From Bergeriella denitrificans NBRC 102155 (GTDB lineage Bacteria > Pseudomonadota > Gammaproteobacteria > Burkholderiales > Neisseriaceae): a stretch of 56,590 nt of DNA. Shown here one piece after another: positions 36,090-44,511 of this stretch (the first letter of the stretch is position 1; each line of letters starts with the position of its first letter). Where the stretch lies: positions 1 to 56,590 of the forward strand of contig NZ_BCWL01000003.1 of NCBI RefSeq assembly GCF_001592185.1. Reading direction: 5' to 3'. Under the pieces are notes generated by a model. It did no database searches and was not told where the DNA came from. It saw only the letters and a list, made by a program, of their open reading frames with translations. The translations under genes and the position numbers were made by a program.

Positions 36090-37159
36090 TATTTATCGTC
36101 CTTTTCGGTTTTGATTTTGGCAAACTCGGCATGGCTCATACCGAGCATTTTGGCAGCAGCCGCTTCTTCGGCCGTCAGCGCCACCACGGTTTCGGCCGCC
36201 TTGCCGCCTGTCTGCGTGCCGGTCAGCGCGGCCACGGGCTGCGCGTTGTCGATATAGCTGCTCAAAAACGCCAAGCCGCCGTCTTGCTTGAGTACGCTCT
36301 CCGCCCACTCCTTTTGCGCGGGCAGCAGTTTGCCGGCGGCCAGCGCGGCGGCAATCAGCTCGGCACCTTTGTCGGCAGTGCGCTCGGCAGTCAGCGCGGC
36401 CAGCTGGCTTTGCAGCTCCTGCACCAGCGCCACCGGCGCAAACTGCGTCGGGTCAGGCTGGGCGGCCGGCAGGGCAGACAAGGCTGCGATCCGGCTGTCT
36501 TTGTCGGCCAACTCTTTAAAGATGTCGGCAGACAAGGCAACGCCTTGCGGTTTGGCTTGCAACAGCGCAGTCAATGCCGCCGTCAGCTCGTCTTCGGTCG
36601 CCTGCGGCAGGCCGAACAGTTGTTGCAACAACTCTTTCATCGGGTTTTGCTCCGTTTCAGGGTTTAAAAACTGTGCCGACGCTGCCGCCAACACTTCGTC
36701 CATGCCGTCGAGCGCCGGGTAATTGGTCAGCGCGGCATGGTAGATTTTGCGCACATAGCCTTTGGTGTCGTAGCTAAACACCGCAGAGATATAACGGTAT
36801 TCCTTGGCCGCAATCGCAGCGGCGGCTTTATCCGTCCACTCCACATCGGCAAACAGGCCTTTGGGCGTAAACTCCAGCCAGCGCATCCAGCCGGCGGCAG
36901 GGGCGGGCTGGCCGTTTTTCTCCTTGTGCAGGGTCTGGTGCTCGTAATCGACCACCAGCTGATTGCGCGCGGCATTGGCCAGATCGACCACATCACGGCC
37001 GTTATCCTCGGTCAGATACCAGGCCGGCGCGTCAAAGGGGCGGCCGTCAATCGCCCGGAACTCACCGTAGGGCAAAAGCTGGATGCGGCCGTCACGCGGC
37101 TGCACCTCAAAGCTGCACGCAGCCAGAGTCAGTTTGGTTTGGGATGCTTTTTTGGACAT
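36089..37159 (-). CDS. Mu gpI-like protease/scaffold (gp32)
   Basis: A 356-residue protein; the N-terminal half (VVDLANAARNQLVVDYEHQTL) is the Mu-type prohead protease domain, with VVDYEHQTL as the likely active-site block. The Ala/Gln-rich second half acts as scaffold. In Mu, I also yields an internal scaffold product Z. Located directly upstream of the capsid gene. Confidence 0.9.
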   Translation of the reverse strand: MSKKASQTKLTLAACSFEVQPRDGRIQLLPYGEFRAIDGRPFDAPAWYLTEDNGRDVVDLANAARNQLVVDYEHQTLHKEKNGQPAPAAGWMRWLEFTPKGLFADVEWTDKAAAAIAAKEYRYISAVFSYDTKGYVRKIYHAALTNYPALDGMDEVLAAASAQFLNPETEQNPMKELLQQLFGLPQATEDELTAALTALLQAKPQGVALSADIFKELADKDSRIAALSALPAAQPDPTQFAPVALVQELQSQLAALTAERTADKGAELIAAALAAGKLLPAQKEWAESVLKQDGGLAFLSSYIDNAQPVAALTGTQTGGKAAETVVALTAEEAAAAKMLGMSHAEFAKIKTEKDDK

Positions 37160-37242
37160 GGCAACTCTCTCACAATGGTCTTATTGTGCAGCCGCCGCCG
37201 GCAGCGGGCGCAGGGGAGGTGTTTCAGACCGATTCGGGGCGC
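37160..37242 (-). promoter_or_regulatory. Possible late promoter region upstream of gene I
   Basis: The 83 bases between a strong terminator and the gpI-like start must contain a promoter if the head genes are expressed. They include the small palindrome CACAATGGTCTTATTGTG and no good -35, as expected for an activator-dependent promoter like Mu P-I. The exact start is not determined. Confidence 0.4.
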
Positions 37243-37267
37243 AAAAAAAGGCGGCCAAGCGGCCGCC
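37243..37267 (-). terminator. Terminator upstream of gene I
   Basis: Minus strand: GGCGGCC, loop GCTT, GGCCGCC, then seven T. It ends transcripts from the terminase-portal-MuF-G group before the protease gene. Confidence 0.85.
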
Positions 37268-37413
37268 GCACATCCGGTTTGCACATCACATTTTAAAACC
37301 GCCCCTGATGCCCCGTTGAAAACGCCAGAGCGCGTTTATCGGCTCGACAATACCTTTGCTTACCCCAAATGCAAAGCGCGCTAAAAAGCGCGTTTTTGAG
37401 CCGTTTTTAAAAA

Positions 37414-37833
37414 TCAGCCGATCAGGCCGGCAAAATAATCCTGCACATCGTCCATCAAATCCTGCTTATCCTGCCCCGTCAGCGTTAAAAATTCGCGTTG
37501 CGGAATGCGCACCTTTTTGCCGCGCCCGGCCATGCCGCCAAAATTGTGGATGGCGGCATACACCAGATTGGTGCCGACCAGGGCGGTGTCGTTGTCCGCC
37601 AACTCAGTGATGCTGCCGCGCAAAGCGCCGGTATCGACCAGCGGCTTGCCGTTGCGGTATTTCAGCCCCAGCCATTTGGGGCGGCCGCCCTGGCGGAAAT
37701 TGGTCATCACCGCCGCGTGCATGGTGCCGGACAAGCGCCGCATCAGCAGATAGCGGTTGTCGTCCAAACCGCGCCCCAGCCGTTCAATCTGGTTTTGTAC
37801 GACAAATAAATTGTTGATTTGGATTTCAATCAT
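37414..37833 (-). CDS. Phage virion morphogenesis protein (Mu gpG)
   Basis: A 139-residue protein with RQGGRPKWLGLKYRNGKPLVDTG-type core (written here as GGRPKWLGL and LVDTGALRGSI) and VYAAIHNFGG, diagnostic of the gpG/gpU tail-completion family. No clear Shine-Dalgarno precedes the ATG; upstream is the structured element at 37849-37977. Confidence 0.9.
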   Translation of the reverse strand: MIEIQINNLFVVQNQIERLGRGLDDNRYLLMRRLSGTMHAAVMTNFRQGGRPKWLGLKYRNGKPLVDTGALRGSITELADNDTALVGTNLVYAAIHNFGGMAGRGKKVRIPQREFLTLTGQDKQDLMDDVQDYFAGLIG

Positions 37834-37848
37834 GATATGATCATTATT

Positions 37849-37977
37849 AAACAGTCATCAGAAAAGCGGTGAACCTGCCTACCGCAGCCTTTTTGCAATT
37901 CCCTGTGAATTGGGGTTGGTGCCCAAAATCAAAATGAGCGTGTGCAAGCTAGCGGCAGACTTGCCTGATGACTGTTT
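37849..37977 (-). ncRNA. Candidate structured RNA between MuF and gpG
   Basis: A perfect 13-bp helix (37849-37861 with 37965-37977) closes about 103 bases holding three hairpins: GCAAG/CTTGC (37944-37964), CAATTC/GAATTG (37896-37912) and GCGGT/ACCGC (37866-37885). The loops of the first and third carry CTGCC and GGCAG, complementary, allowing a loop-loop contact. The TAA of the MuF gene lies in the outer helix. There is no matching open frame. It could be a regulatory leader of gpG, a mobile RNA or an RNA partner of the MuF toxin; strand is assumed from the operon. Confidence 0.5.
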
Positions 37978-39269
37978 TATTTATTCCGCTTCAAATAGCT
38001 GTTCAGCTCATCCTGCCCAATTACGCGGAAACTGTCTAAAAAAATCTCTTGCTGTCTCGGAAGATATTTCACAACAGCCATCAATTTCTTACCGTCCACT
38101 TGCGCTATCAGCAAATAACTTTGCTTGCCGTGATGTTTGCTCGGAAAAATATAGTCAGGCTGCGCAATGACATCCGGCAAGAATGTGTAATATTCCTCAC
38201 CAAAATTTTGCCCCTCACGACTATCCACCTGTTTAACCAGCGTACTGTCCGACAGCCAAACCGTTCTTTTTGTCATGCCCGTCACTGCCTGTGCCTCGGG
38301 AGACAAAATACCCGCTGCAAATTTCAGCTCCCTAGATAGCGTGTTCTGTATCTTGACTTTCTGCGCCTTGTCGGGCTTGCCATCAATCCCCAATCGCGCT
38401 TTTACCTGATAAAACTCATCGTGCAGTTGCCTAAACGCCGCCCGAAACTCAGGCCCGCTCATTTCCGCCTTGGCAAACTGGTGCGCTAGGGCGCGGTCGT
38501 AATTGTCCAAATCCGGCCGGTAATTCATGCGGCCGGCGTTGTAGCCAAAGCCGCGATCGGGGGTAATCTTGCTGCCGTCCGGCGCCACATAGGCCGTTGT
38601 CGGATAGCTGTCGCCTTTTTTGTTGTAAATCTTCTGCGTTTCCGCCAGATTCTCGGGCGTGGAGCGGCCGACAATATAGCCGCCGCGCTCGATATCGCGC
38701 TCGCTCAAAGCGGTCACCGAGCAGCGGCAGCGGTAGCCGTTTGGCGGATAAAACGTTGCCCAAAACGGATCGTCGTAGCGGTACACCAGGCCGTCCATCG
38801 CCGCATGGGCGGGGCGGGTGCGGCTGTCCATCACCGCGTCGTACTGCCAATAAGGCCGGTTGTCGATATTGGCCATGTATGTTTGATATTGAGCGGCCAT
38901 ATAGGCGCTTTGCATATTGGTGCGGTAGATATTGTCCAGACGGCGCGGTGCGCCGAACACCTCGCCCGTCTTGGGGTCGATGATGTCCTGCCCGTTGTGG
39001 CCGTTTGGGTGCAGCCAGCCGCGCGCGGCCAAGTGGTTGAGCAGACCCTTTTTCCAATCGGCAAAAGACTGCCCCTTGTCGGCGGCGGCCAGCATCGACT
39101 GCTTGATGTCGTTGAGCATATCCAAATCGCTCATCCGGGCAATGGTGTACACCTTGGCGATTTCAGACGGCGTCAGGTGGCGGTAGCTCTTGGCGCTCAC
39201 GCCTTTGAGCTTGAGCCACTCAATCGCCTTTTCCGGCTTGAGCCCCAAGGCAAAATTAATCTGCGGCAT
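37977..39269 (-). CDS. MuF head protein with C-terminal nuclease-toxin domain (PBECR-type)
   Basis: A 430-residue protein. Residues 1 to about 190 are the Mu gpF-like minor head domain with Cys-rich YPPNGYRCRCSVTALSE. From about residue 285 the composition changes: KIQNTLSRELKFAAGILSPE leads to TVWLSDSTLVKQ and FGEEYYTFLPDVIAQPDYIF, resembling phage Barnase-EndoU-ColicinE5/D-RelE-like nuclease domains fused to MuF proteins. The 3' third of the gene has clearly lower GC than the rest, suggesting the toxin tip was exchanged. It would enter the next host with the DNA or act between bacteria. The active-site residues are not certain from sequence alone. Confidence 0.78.
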   Translation of the reverse strand: MPQINFALGLKPEKAIEWLKLKGVSAKSYRHLTPSEIAKVYTIARMSDLDMLNDIKQSMLAAADKGQSFADWKKGLLNHLAARGWLHPNGHNGQDIIDPKTGEVFGAPRRLDNIYRTNMQSAYMAAQYQTYMANIDNRPYWQYDAVMDSRTRPAHAAMDGLVYRYDDPFWATFYPPNGYRCRCSVTALSERDIERGGYIVGRSTPENLAETQKIYNKKGDSYPTTAYVAPDGSKITPDRGFGYNAGRMNYRPDLDNYDRALAHQFAKAEMSGPEFRAAFRQLHDEFYQVKARLGIDGKPDKAQKVKIQNTLSRELKFAAGILSPEAQAVTGMTKRTVWLSDSTLVKQVDSREGQNFGEEYYTFLPDVIAQPDYIFPSKHHGKQSYLLIAQVDGKKLMAVVKYLPRQQEIFLDSFRVIGQDELNSYLKRNK

Positions 39270-40824
39270 CGGCCTGTCCCAACAAATCGCTCAAATACAA
39301 GGCCTGCTGCAGGTATTGCTGCAGGCTGCGGTTGTCCAGCTGCGGATACAGCGCCGTGAGCGCGGCATCGGCATCGGCATAGCTGTCGCAGGCCATTACC
39401 GCCGCCACCGCCTGCCGCAAAACCGGATTTAACTGCGCATTAAAATCGGGCTGCTCCAAGGCCTCGTCCAGCACGCCGTCTAACAGCAGTTGGGTTTTGG
39501 AGGCGGGCTTGGCCGTCGGCAGCTTGGCCGAGAGCGCGGCCAGCGCGGCACGGTTGACCGGATTGTCAGGCAGCGCACGCGACAGCACCGCCTCGCCATC
39601 CTGTACATCGGGGATTGCCAGCTTGTCGCGCGCCCAGGTCTCCGGGATCTGCACGCCGACATCCACCAACTTGGGCAGTGCATCGGCAAACACCGCCAAA
39701 TCGGCGGTTTCGCGCGTATCAAACTCAAACGTCGGGCAGCGGCGCGGGTCAAATGCGGCAAAATTAACTTGCAGATAAGGTTGGATGATTTGGCGGGTGA
39801 TGGTTTGCGCCAGGCGGTTGGCATCGGATACCAGCAAATCGCGGCGCACCTCATTATGCACCCGACCCAAAGCATTGGTGCTGGCCTGTCCGTCGGCGCC
39901 GCTGGTCAGCGTTTGCCCCAAGATCAGCCGCGCGGCCGATTTTTCGCACCACTCGGCCATGGTCATAAACGGATTTGAGCCAGCCGTCGTGCCGGCGGCG
40001 GCCTGATGCAGCTCGATCTGCATGCCGTCGGGCATAATGCCGGCGGCGTTGTGGCCGATCTCGGCCACCGCACGCAGCAGGGTGCGCTTTTCTTTTTCTG
40101 TTGCGCCTGCGCCGTATTTGCCGATTCGGATCGGCATACCGTAGAGCTCCAAAAACTCGGCAAAGTCGTGCACCGCATAATGCTTAAACATATACAGCCA
40201 CGCCAGCGAGCGGAACAAGCCGTTGCGCGCCGCCTGGCCGGAGCGGTTTTTGTGGCGGTGCACCACCCAGCCCATCGGCCACAGCGGCTCGCCCATCGGA
40301 TGATCGGGCGTTTTGATAAGCAGATTGTCGTCTTTATCCCACTTAAACCAAGACTGCGGCTTGTGCTCAAAGCCCTCCGGGCAATACAGGCCGTCTGAAA
40401 ACGCCCATCTGACCTCCAGCGCGGCAAAGCCGTGGCCGACGGCATCAAGCAGATCCATCAGCAGATCCTCAAAATTGCCGATGCCGCCGATCAGCTCGAC
40501 GGCGGCGGCCGCCCACTGCTCCTCGGCCGCGCTCGGATTGCGCGGCGGCGTTACCCGCCAATCCAAGCCGAGCAGGGCCAGCTTACGCGTACCCAAGGCG
40601 GCGGCAATGGCGCTGTCGCGCTCCTCGATATCGGCAAACAGCTCGTGCTGGGCGGTGATATCGCCGTTTTCGGCATCATCAAACAACGCCCGCATCTTGG
40701 CCGGCGTGATTTGGTTGCTCGGATGGTCGGCGATCACCCGGCCGTTGGCGGTGATGCGCGCATCCATTGTCTGGCTGCCGCGCGGCAGCTTGATTTTGTC
40801 GCTTTTGTTTTTTTTGGCCATCAT
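39256..40824 (-). CDS. Portal protein (Mu gp29, DUF935)
   Basis: A 522-residue protein of the Mu-like portal family, with IEERDSAIAAALGTRKLALLG, WRVTPPRNPSAAEEQWA and FKHYAVHDFAEFLELYGMPIR. ATG codons at 40824 and 40821 overlap the terminase stop. The portal forms the DNA entry ring of the head. Confidence 0.93.
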   Translation of the reverse strand: MMAKKNKSDKIKLPRGSQTMDARITANGRVIADHPSNQITPAKMRALFDDAENGDITAQHELFADIEERDSAIAAALGTRKLALLGLDWRVTPPRNPSAAEEQWAAAAVELIGGIGNFEDLLMDLLDAVGHGFAALEVRWAFSDGLYCPEGFEHKPQSWFKWDKDDNLLIKTPDHPMGEPLWPMGWVVHRHKNRSGQAARNGLFRSLAWLYMFKHYAVHDFAEFLELYGMPIRIGKYGAGATEKEKRTLLRAVAEIGHNAAGIMPDGMQIELHQAAAGTTAGSNPFMTMAEWCEKSAARLILGQTLTSGADGQASTNALGRVHNEVRRDLLVSDANRLAQTITRQIIQPYLQVNFAAFDPRRCPTFEFDTRETADLAVFADALPKLVDVGVQIPETWARDKLAIPDVQDGEAVLSRALPDNPVNRAALAALSAKLPTAKPASKTQLLLDGVLDEALEQPDFNAQLNPVLRQAVAAVMACDSYADADAALTALYPQLDNRSLQQYLQQALYLSDLLGQADAAD

Positions 40825-42455
40825 CTTGCCCACTTGCTCTTAATGTCGGAGTCGTCAAAGTCGTCATCAGCGGTGCTGATCCACTCGATCGGCGCGGCAT
40901 TGCTGACCGCGCCCGCCCAAAGCATCTGCACCGCATCCGGGCCGTCGTCATGGTCGGCCTTCGGAAAATGCCTGAACTGCTGCTCCAGCGTCGATTGGCC
41001 GGCGTGCAGCAAAATCAGGCCGTTGGCCATATGCGGCTGCAGCGTCTCGATCCGCAACAACTTGTCGGCAATCGGCTTAACCGCACGCGCCGGCACCGGT
41101 ATGCCGCGCGCCGCGCTGCGTTTGACCAGCTCGCTGTACAAAAACTCCTGAAACTGCACCGTCTCGACAAACCACAGCTTGCAGCGGTATTGCTGCTGCA
41201 GGCGGATCACATCCTCAATAATCAAATCCGGCAGGCGCTTTTTGATTTGCGCCTCAACAATATAGAGTTTGCCGGTGGTGCGCTGATAGCCGCCGACCAC
41301 AATCGCACTCGGGTCGCGGCTAGCGCCGGCCTTGCCAAGCGACGGGTCGAGCGCGCCGAAATACACCAAATCGCCCGGCAGTTCGCTCCAAAACTGCAAT
41401 GCTTTATTAAACGGCGCATCATCGCCGCTGACGGGGTCGTTTTGATACTCGCTGTCAAATGTGGCATGGCCGTCGCGGGCGCGGATCTGCATCAGCGCCA
41501 ACACACCGCGCGCCGCCCAGCTGGTTTGCGCGCCGGCGTCCATCTCGGCTTTATGGGCTTGGTAAAACCCGTCGGCCATTGCCGCGCCGGCCTTGCCGTG
41601 ATTGCGCAGCACCGCCTCCCATTCGTCCCACAAATCCATGCGGTCGGGCCATTGCAGCATGGCTTTAAATTTGATGCTGCGCCAAAACGGATTATTCAGC
41701 GTGCGGTTGAGTACGCTGTCGTAGTGCAAAATCGTGCCGATGTACACCACATCGTATTTTTGCCCCACGCCGCCAAGCGGCAGCACGGTTTTGGTCAGCC
41801 AGCCGTTGACCTTATCCCGCTGATCCGGGTTGCGCACCTGCTCGTCGTTCTCGATGTCGTCAAGGATGGTCAGGTCGGGGCGGTAGGGGCCGTGGCGTAG
41901 GCCGCGCAGTTTTTTGCCCGAGCCTGCCACCTGCACCTTTATATCGTTGGCGGTCACAATCGTGCCCGCCTGCCACACGCGGCCTTGACCGCAGGCATCG
42001 GCAAAATCGGTTTTTAAACGCGGGTTAAATTCAAGCTCCGCCTTAATGGCTTCCAGCATCGGATAGGCTTGGTCGATGCTGTCCATCACAATCACGATAT
42101 AGTGTTTTTGCCCCGTCACAATGCACCACAGACTAAACAGCTGCGTTACCAGCGTGGACTTGGCCTCGCCGCGCGGCGCGGCAATCGCGTCATGCTGGCC
42201 GTCAGGCTGGCGCAGGATCTCGGGCAGGCGCGCAAACAGATAGGTATGCAATTGCGATTTGTGCTGGCTGCGCACATAATGCGGAAAGTAGGTGTTGACA
42301 AAATATTCGTAACCATCTACCGGATCAAACACCTTTGCCCGCCGAGCCGCCACCGCCGCCGGCGACGGGTCGAAGCCCTCGACTTCGGACTCGATCACTT
42401 GGCGCAGATTGGCGGCCAAACTGGCAAGCGACTTTAAAAATTCTTTTGTTTTCAT
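40821..42455 (-). CDS. Terminase large subunit (Mu gp28)
   Basis: A 544-residue packaging ATPase/nuclease. The Walker A-like motif is PRGEAKSTLVTQLF (about residue 95). DLTILDDIENDEQ is the Walker B with the catalytic acid. The nuclease domain includes YFGALDPSLGKAG and a later acidic site. In Mu-type phages it packages headful DNA together with flanking host DNA. It is divergent from the plus-strand gene at 42474 with only 18 bases between. Confidence 0.93.
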   Translation of the reverse strand: MKTKEFLKSLASLAANLRQVIESEVEGFDPSPAAVAARRAKVFDPVDGYEYFVNTYFPHYVRSQHKSQLHTYLFARLPEILRQPDGQHDAIAAPRGEAKSTLVTQLFSLWCIVTGQKHYIVIVMDSIDQAYPMLEAIKAELEFNPRLKTDFADACGQGRVWQAGTIVTANDIKVQVAGSGKKLRGLRHGPYRPDLTILDDIENDEQVRNPDQRDKVNGWLTKTVLPLGGVGQKYDVVYIGTILHYDSVLNRTLNNPFWRSIKFKAMLQWPDRMDLWDEWEAVLRNHGKAGAAMADGFYQAHKAEMDAGAQTSWAARGVLALMQIRARDGHATFDSEYQNDPVSGDDAPFNKALQFWSELPGDLVYFGALDPSLGKAGASRDPSAIVVGGYQRTTGKLYIVEAQIKKRLPDLIIEDVIRLQQQYRCKLWFVETVQFQEFLYSELVKRSAARGIPVPARAVKPIADKLLRIETLQPHMANGLILLHAGQSTLEQQFRHFPKADHDDGPDAVQMLWAGAVSNAAPIEWISTADDDFDDSDIKSKWAR

Positions 42456-42473
42456 CTTGACTCAGGAGCACCA

Positions 42474-42962
42474 ATGGAAATCAATAGAAAAATGCAAAAC
42501 AGCATCCTGCAGCATTTAACGCACCACTATCCGGCGGAACCATCTAATGATTTTTACAATGAGTTAATCCAAACATACGGTAAATCCGAAGCGGTCGGGA
42601 ATATCTTGTATCTTGAAATGCATGATCTTTTAAGTTGCAACAAGGCGCTTTACATAGGCACCGATATCCCCGACATACTTTGGCAAACAGCCCAACCAAC
42701 ACAAAAGGCTTTTGACTTTTTGGCTGATGACGGCGGACTCTCCGCCATTCTCGGCGTCGTCACCGTCAAACTGCACAGCGACACCATCCAAGACTTATTG
42801 ACAGCCAAAATCGAACAAGCCGATAACATTACCCCTACAGAAAAAAGCCGTCTTAAGAGCCTGGTAGGCAAAATGGGAGATGCCGCGTTGGCCAAATTCA
42901 CGGAAAAAGCCATTGACGCTGTAACATCTCCGCAAATCATCAGCCTGCTACAAAATTTATAA
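42474..42962 (+). CDS. Unknown accessory protein, first gene of a plus-strand pair
   Basis: A 162-residue soluble protein that I do not recognise. The first half is acidic with a possible helical domain (FYNELIQTYGKSEAVGNIL). The second is Gly/Leu-rich then helical (FDFLADDGGLSAILGVVTV; KSRLKSLVGKMGDAALAKF). AGGAG is well placed before the ATG. It is on the strand opposite to all late genes, has visibly lower GC than them, and splits the two terminase genes, which are adjacent in Mu. This is the profile of a moron gene expressed from the lysogen; a defence, exclusion or immunity role is possible. Confidence 0.7.
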   Translation: MEINRKMQNSILQHLTHHYPAEPSNDFYNELIQTYGKSEAVGNILYLEMHDLLSCNKALYIGTDIPDILWQTAQPTQKAFDFLADDGGLSAILGVVTVKLHSDTIQDLLTAKIEQADNITPTEKSRLKSLVGKMGDAALAKFTEKAIDAVTSPQIISLLQNL

Positions 42963-42974
42963 GGAAAAGACAAT

Positions 42975-43166
42975 ATGAATATTGACTACTCGCTGCATAA
43001 AATTCTTGAGAGCGGAAAGCATACGCCGTCTGAAATACAGGGTTTATTGCAAGAGCAAGGCTTTAAAATTTCGCTGGAAAAGTTAACCAGCCATTTAAAT
43101 AAAATGGTTGGACTTGGGATTGCCAGCAAACATCCTGATGATACGTTTACCGCACAACCCCACTAA
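42975..43166 (+). CDS. Small winged-helix-like protein, second gene of the pair
   Basis: A 63-residue protein. HTPSEIQGLLQEQGFKISLEKL and HLNKMVGLGIASKHP look like a short winged-helix (three helices then a wing). AAGGA precedes the ATG and it starts 12 bases after the first gene, so the two form an operon. It could be the DNA-binding partner or antitoxin of its neighbour. Its last four bases overlap the 3' end of the small terminase gene on the other strand. Confidence 0.6.
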   Translation: MNIDYSLHKILESGKHTPSEIQGLLQEQGFKISLEKLTSHLNKMVGLGIASKHPDDTFTAQPH

Positions 43167-43669
43167 CCAAACCGCTTCTCCACCTCCGCCCCAAACGGCT
43201 CCAGCACTTCCACAAACGCGGCCAGATGTTTGGGGTGTTTTTCTTGCACAAACGCCATCAGCATTTCAATCAGCTCCAACGCCGTTGCCAGCTTCGATGT
43301 TTCCGGCATCACGCGCGCATTGGCGGCCACGGTTTTGGTAAACGCATCGGCCAAGCTCGCCAGCATTTTGGCGCGTTCGGACGGCGTTAAATCTTCCACC
43401 GACGTATCCTGCAACATCGTCATGGTGCTGTTGTACTGCACCATAAAACCGGCCAACATCGCGCGGCTCAGGTCTTCAATACCACCACCGGCCAGCGTGT
43501 AGGCAGCGCGCAGTTTGTCCCAATCGTCGCCTTTTTCTTTGGCCGTGCGTTTCCACGCGCGCGCGGTGGCCTGCGGCACTTGGCACACAATCGCCGCCGT
43601 CTCCAGCGTCTGCTGGCCGCTGATATAGAGCTGGCGCAATCGCTCGCGGGTCTCTTTCGGGTGCGCCAT
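43163..43669 (-). CDS. Small terminase subunit (Mu gp27, DUF1804)
   Basis: A 168-residue protein. It begins HPKETRERLRQLYISGQQTLE with a homeodomain-like HTH (AAIVCQVPQATARAWKRTAK) that would bind the phage pac site. The remainder is helical. It is separated from the large subunit by the plus-strand pair. Confidence 0.87.
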   Translation of the reverse strand: MAHPKETRERLRQLYISGQQTLETAAIVCQVPQATARAWKRTAKEKGDDWDKLRAAYTLAGGGIEDLSRAMLAGFMVQYNSTMTMLQDTSVEDLTPSERAKMLASLADAFTKTVAANARVMPETSKLATALELIEMLMAFVQEKHPKHLAAFVEVLEPFGAEVEKRFG

Positions 43670-43671
43670 GG

Positions 43672-43896
43672 TTACAGCCCCAGTTTAGCCTTGATCAAGG
43701 CCACGCCGGCGGCCACCAGGCCGCCCGATACCGCACCGGCCACACCGCCGGCCGCCGCGCCGGTGGCCGCCGAAATACGGCGGGTTTCGGTGCGGATTTT
43801 CTGTAGCCCTTCTTCCATAATCTGTTGATTTTCCAAACACATATCCTGCTTGGCTTCGATGCGGGCCAGCGCCGCCAAAATCGGATCTTGGTTCAT
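43672..43896 (-). CDS. Small protein with C-terminal Gly/Ala-rich membrane segment
   Basis: A 74-residue protein: a helical N-terminus (PILAALARIEAKQDMCLEN), then a hydrophobic segment ATGAAAGGVAGAVSGGLVAAG. It overlaps the DUF2730-like gene by four bases. Found in the lysis/terminase interval of Mu-like phages; function unknown, possibly membrane-associated lysis control. Confidence 0.6.
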   Translation of the reverse strand: MNQDPILAALARIEAKQDMCLENQQIMEEGLQKIRTETRRISAATGAAAGGVAGAVSGGLVAAGVALIKAKLGL

Positions 43897-44177
43897 GCTT
43901 TGTCTGCCTTTCTGTCCAGCTTGTCGGCCAGCTTGTCCACTTTGTTTTCCAGCCGCCCCAACGCATCCATCACTTGGCGCGCATCGGCGCGCGCATCGGC
44001 CTTGGTGGCGTAGTCGATTTTGACCTGATGCACCATGCCGCGCAGTTCGTCGCGCTCGTCGCGTGCCTCTTTCAGGCCGTCTGAAATCGACTTAACCCAA
44101 TACCACAGCAAAGCGATCAGAAACGACACCACCAGCCCAAACACATACTCCACCGTGATCGGGGTCACTCCGCCCAT
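43893..44177 (-). CDS. DUF2730-like membrane coiled-coil protein (Mu gp25 position)
   Basis: A 94-residue protein with one N-terminal transmembrane helix (VEYVFGLVVSFLIALLWYWV) and a charged coiled coil with heptads (MDALGRLENKVDKLADKL). GAGGAG precedes the ATG at 44177; the longer frame has no support. Position and architecture match DUF2730 proteins of Mu-like phages, role unknown. Confidence 0.75.
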   Translation of the reverse strand: MGGVTPITVEYVFGLVVSFLIALLWYWVKSISDGLKEARDERDELRGMVHQVKIDYATKADARADARQVMDALGRLENKVDKLADKLDRKADKA

Positions 44178-44178
44178 C

Positions 44179-44511
44179 TCACTCCTCCTCAAACACCACG
44201 CGGCAACTGTAGCCGTCCGGCCGGCAGCTGCACACCTCAACCGCATCGCCGGTGCGGTACACCTCATAGCGCGCGGCCAGCGTCTGCCACACCGCGCGGA
44301 TTTGGTGCTCAAATTGCACCTTGCCGCGCGACATCACAAAGGTAACGGCAAAACGGTTGTCCATGCGCACGGTGTAGGGCCAGCAGGTGCTCTCGAGCAG
44401 CTGCGACACCAGCAGCACAAACCCCTCCTGCTCGCGGGCGCGGCTCAAGCCCAGCTCCAAATCGGCGTGCTTGGCCGCAATCACGCGCTGCACCAAATCG
44501 CGGTACCTCAT
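44179..44511 (-). CDS. Conserved phage protein of unknown function
   Basis: A 110-residue protein starting MRYRDLVQRVIAAKHADLEL. A Cys-containing C-terminus (VEVCSCRPDGYSCRVVF) and central TVRMDNRFAVTFVMSRGKV suggest a small alpha/beta domain. The ATG overlaps the Rz1 stop (ATGA). Nothing assigns a function. Confidence 0.65.
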   Translation of the reverse strand: MRYRDLVQRVIAAKHADLELGLSRAREQEGFVLLVSQLLESTCWPYTVRMDNRFAVTFVMSRGKVQFEHQIRAVWQTLAARYEVYRTGDAVEVCSCRPDGYSCRVVFEEE

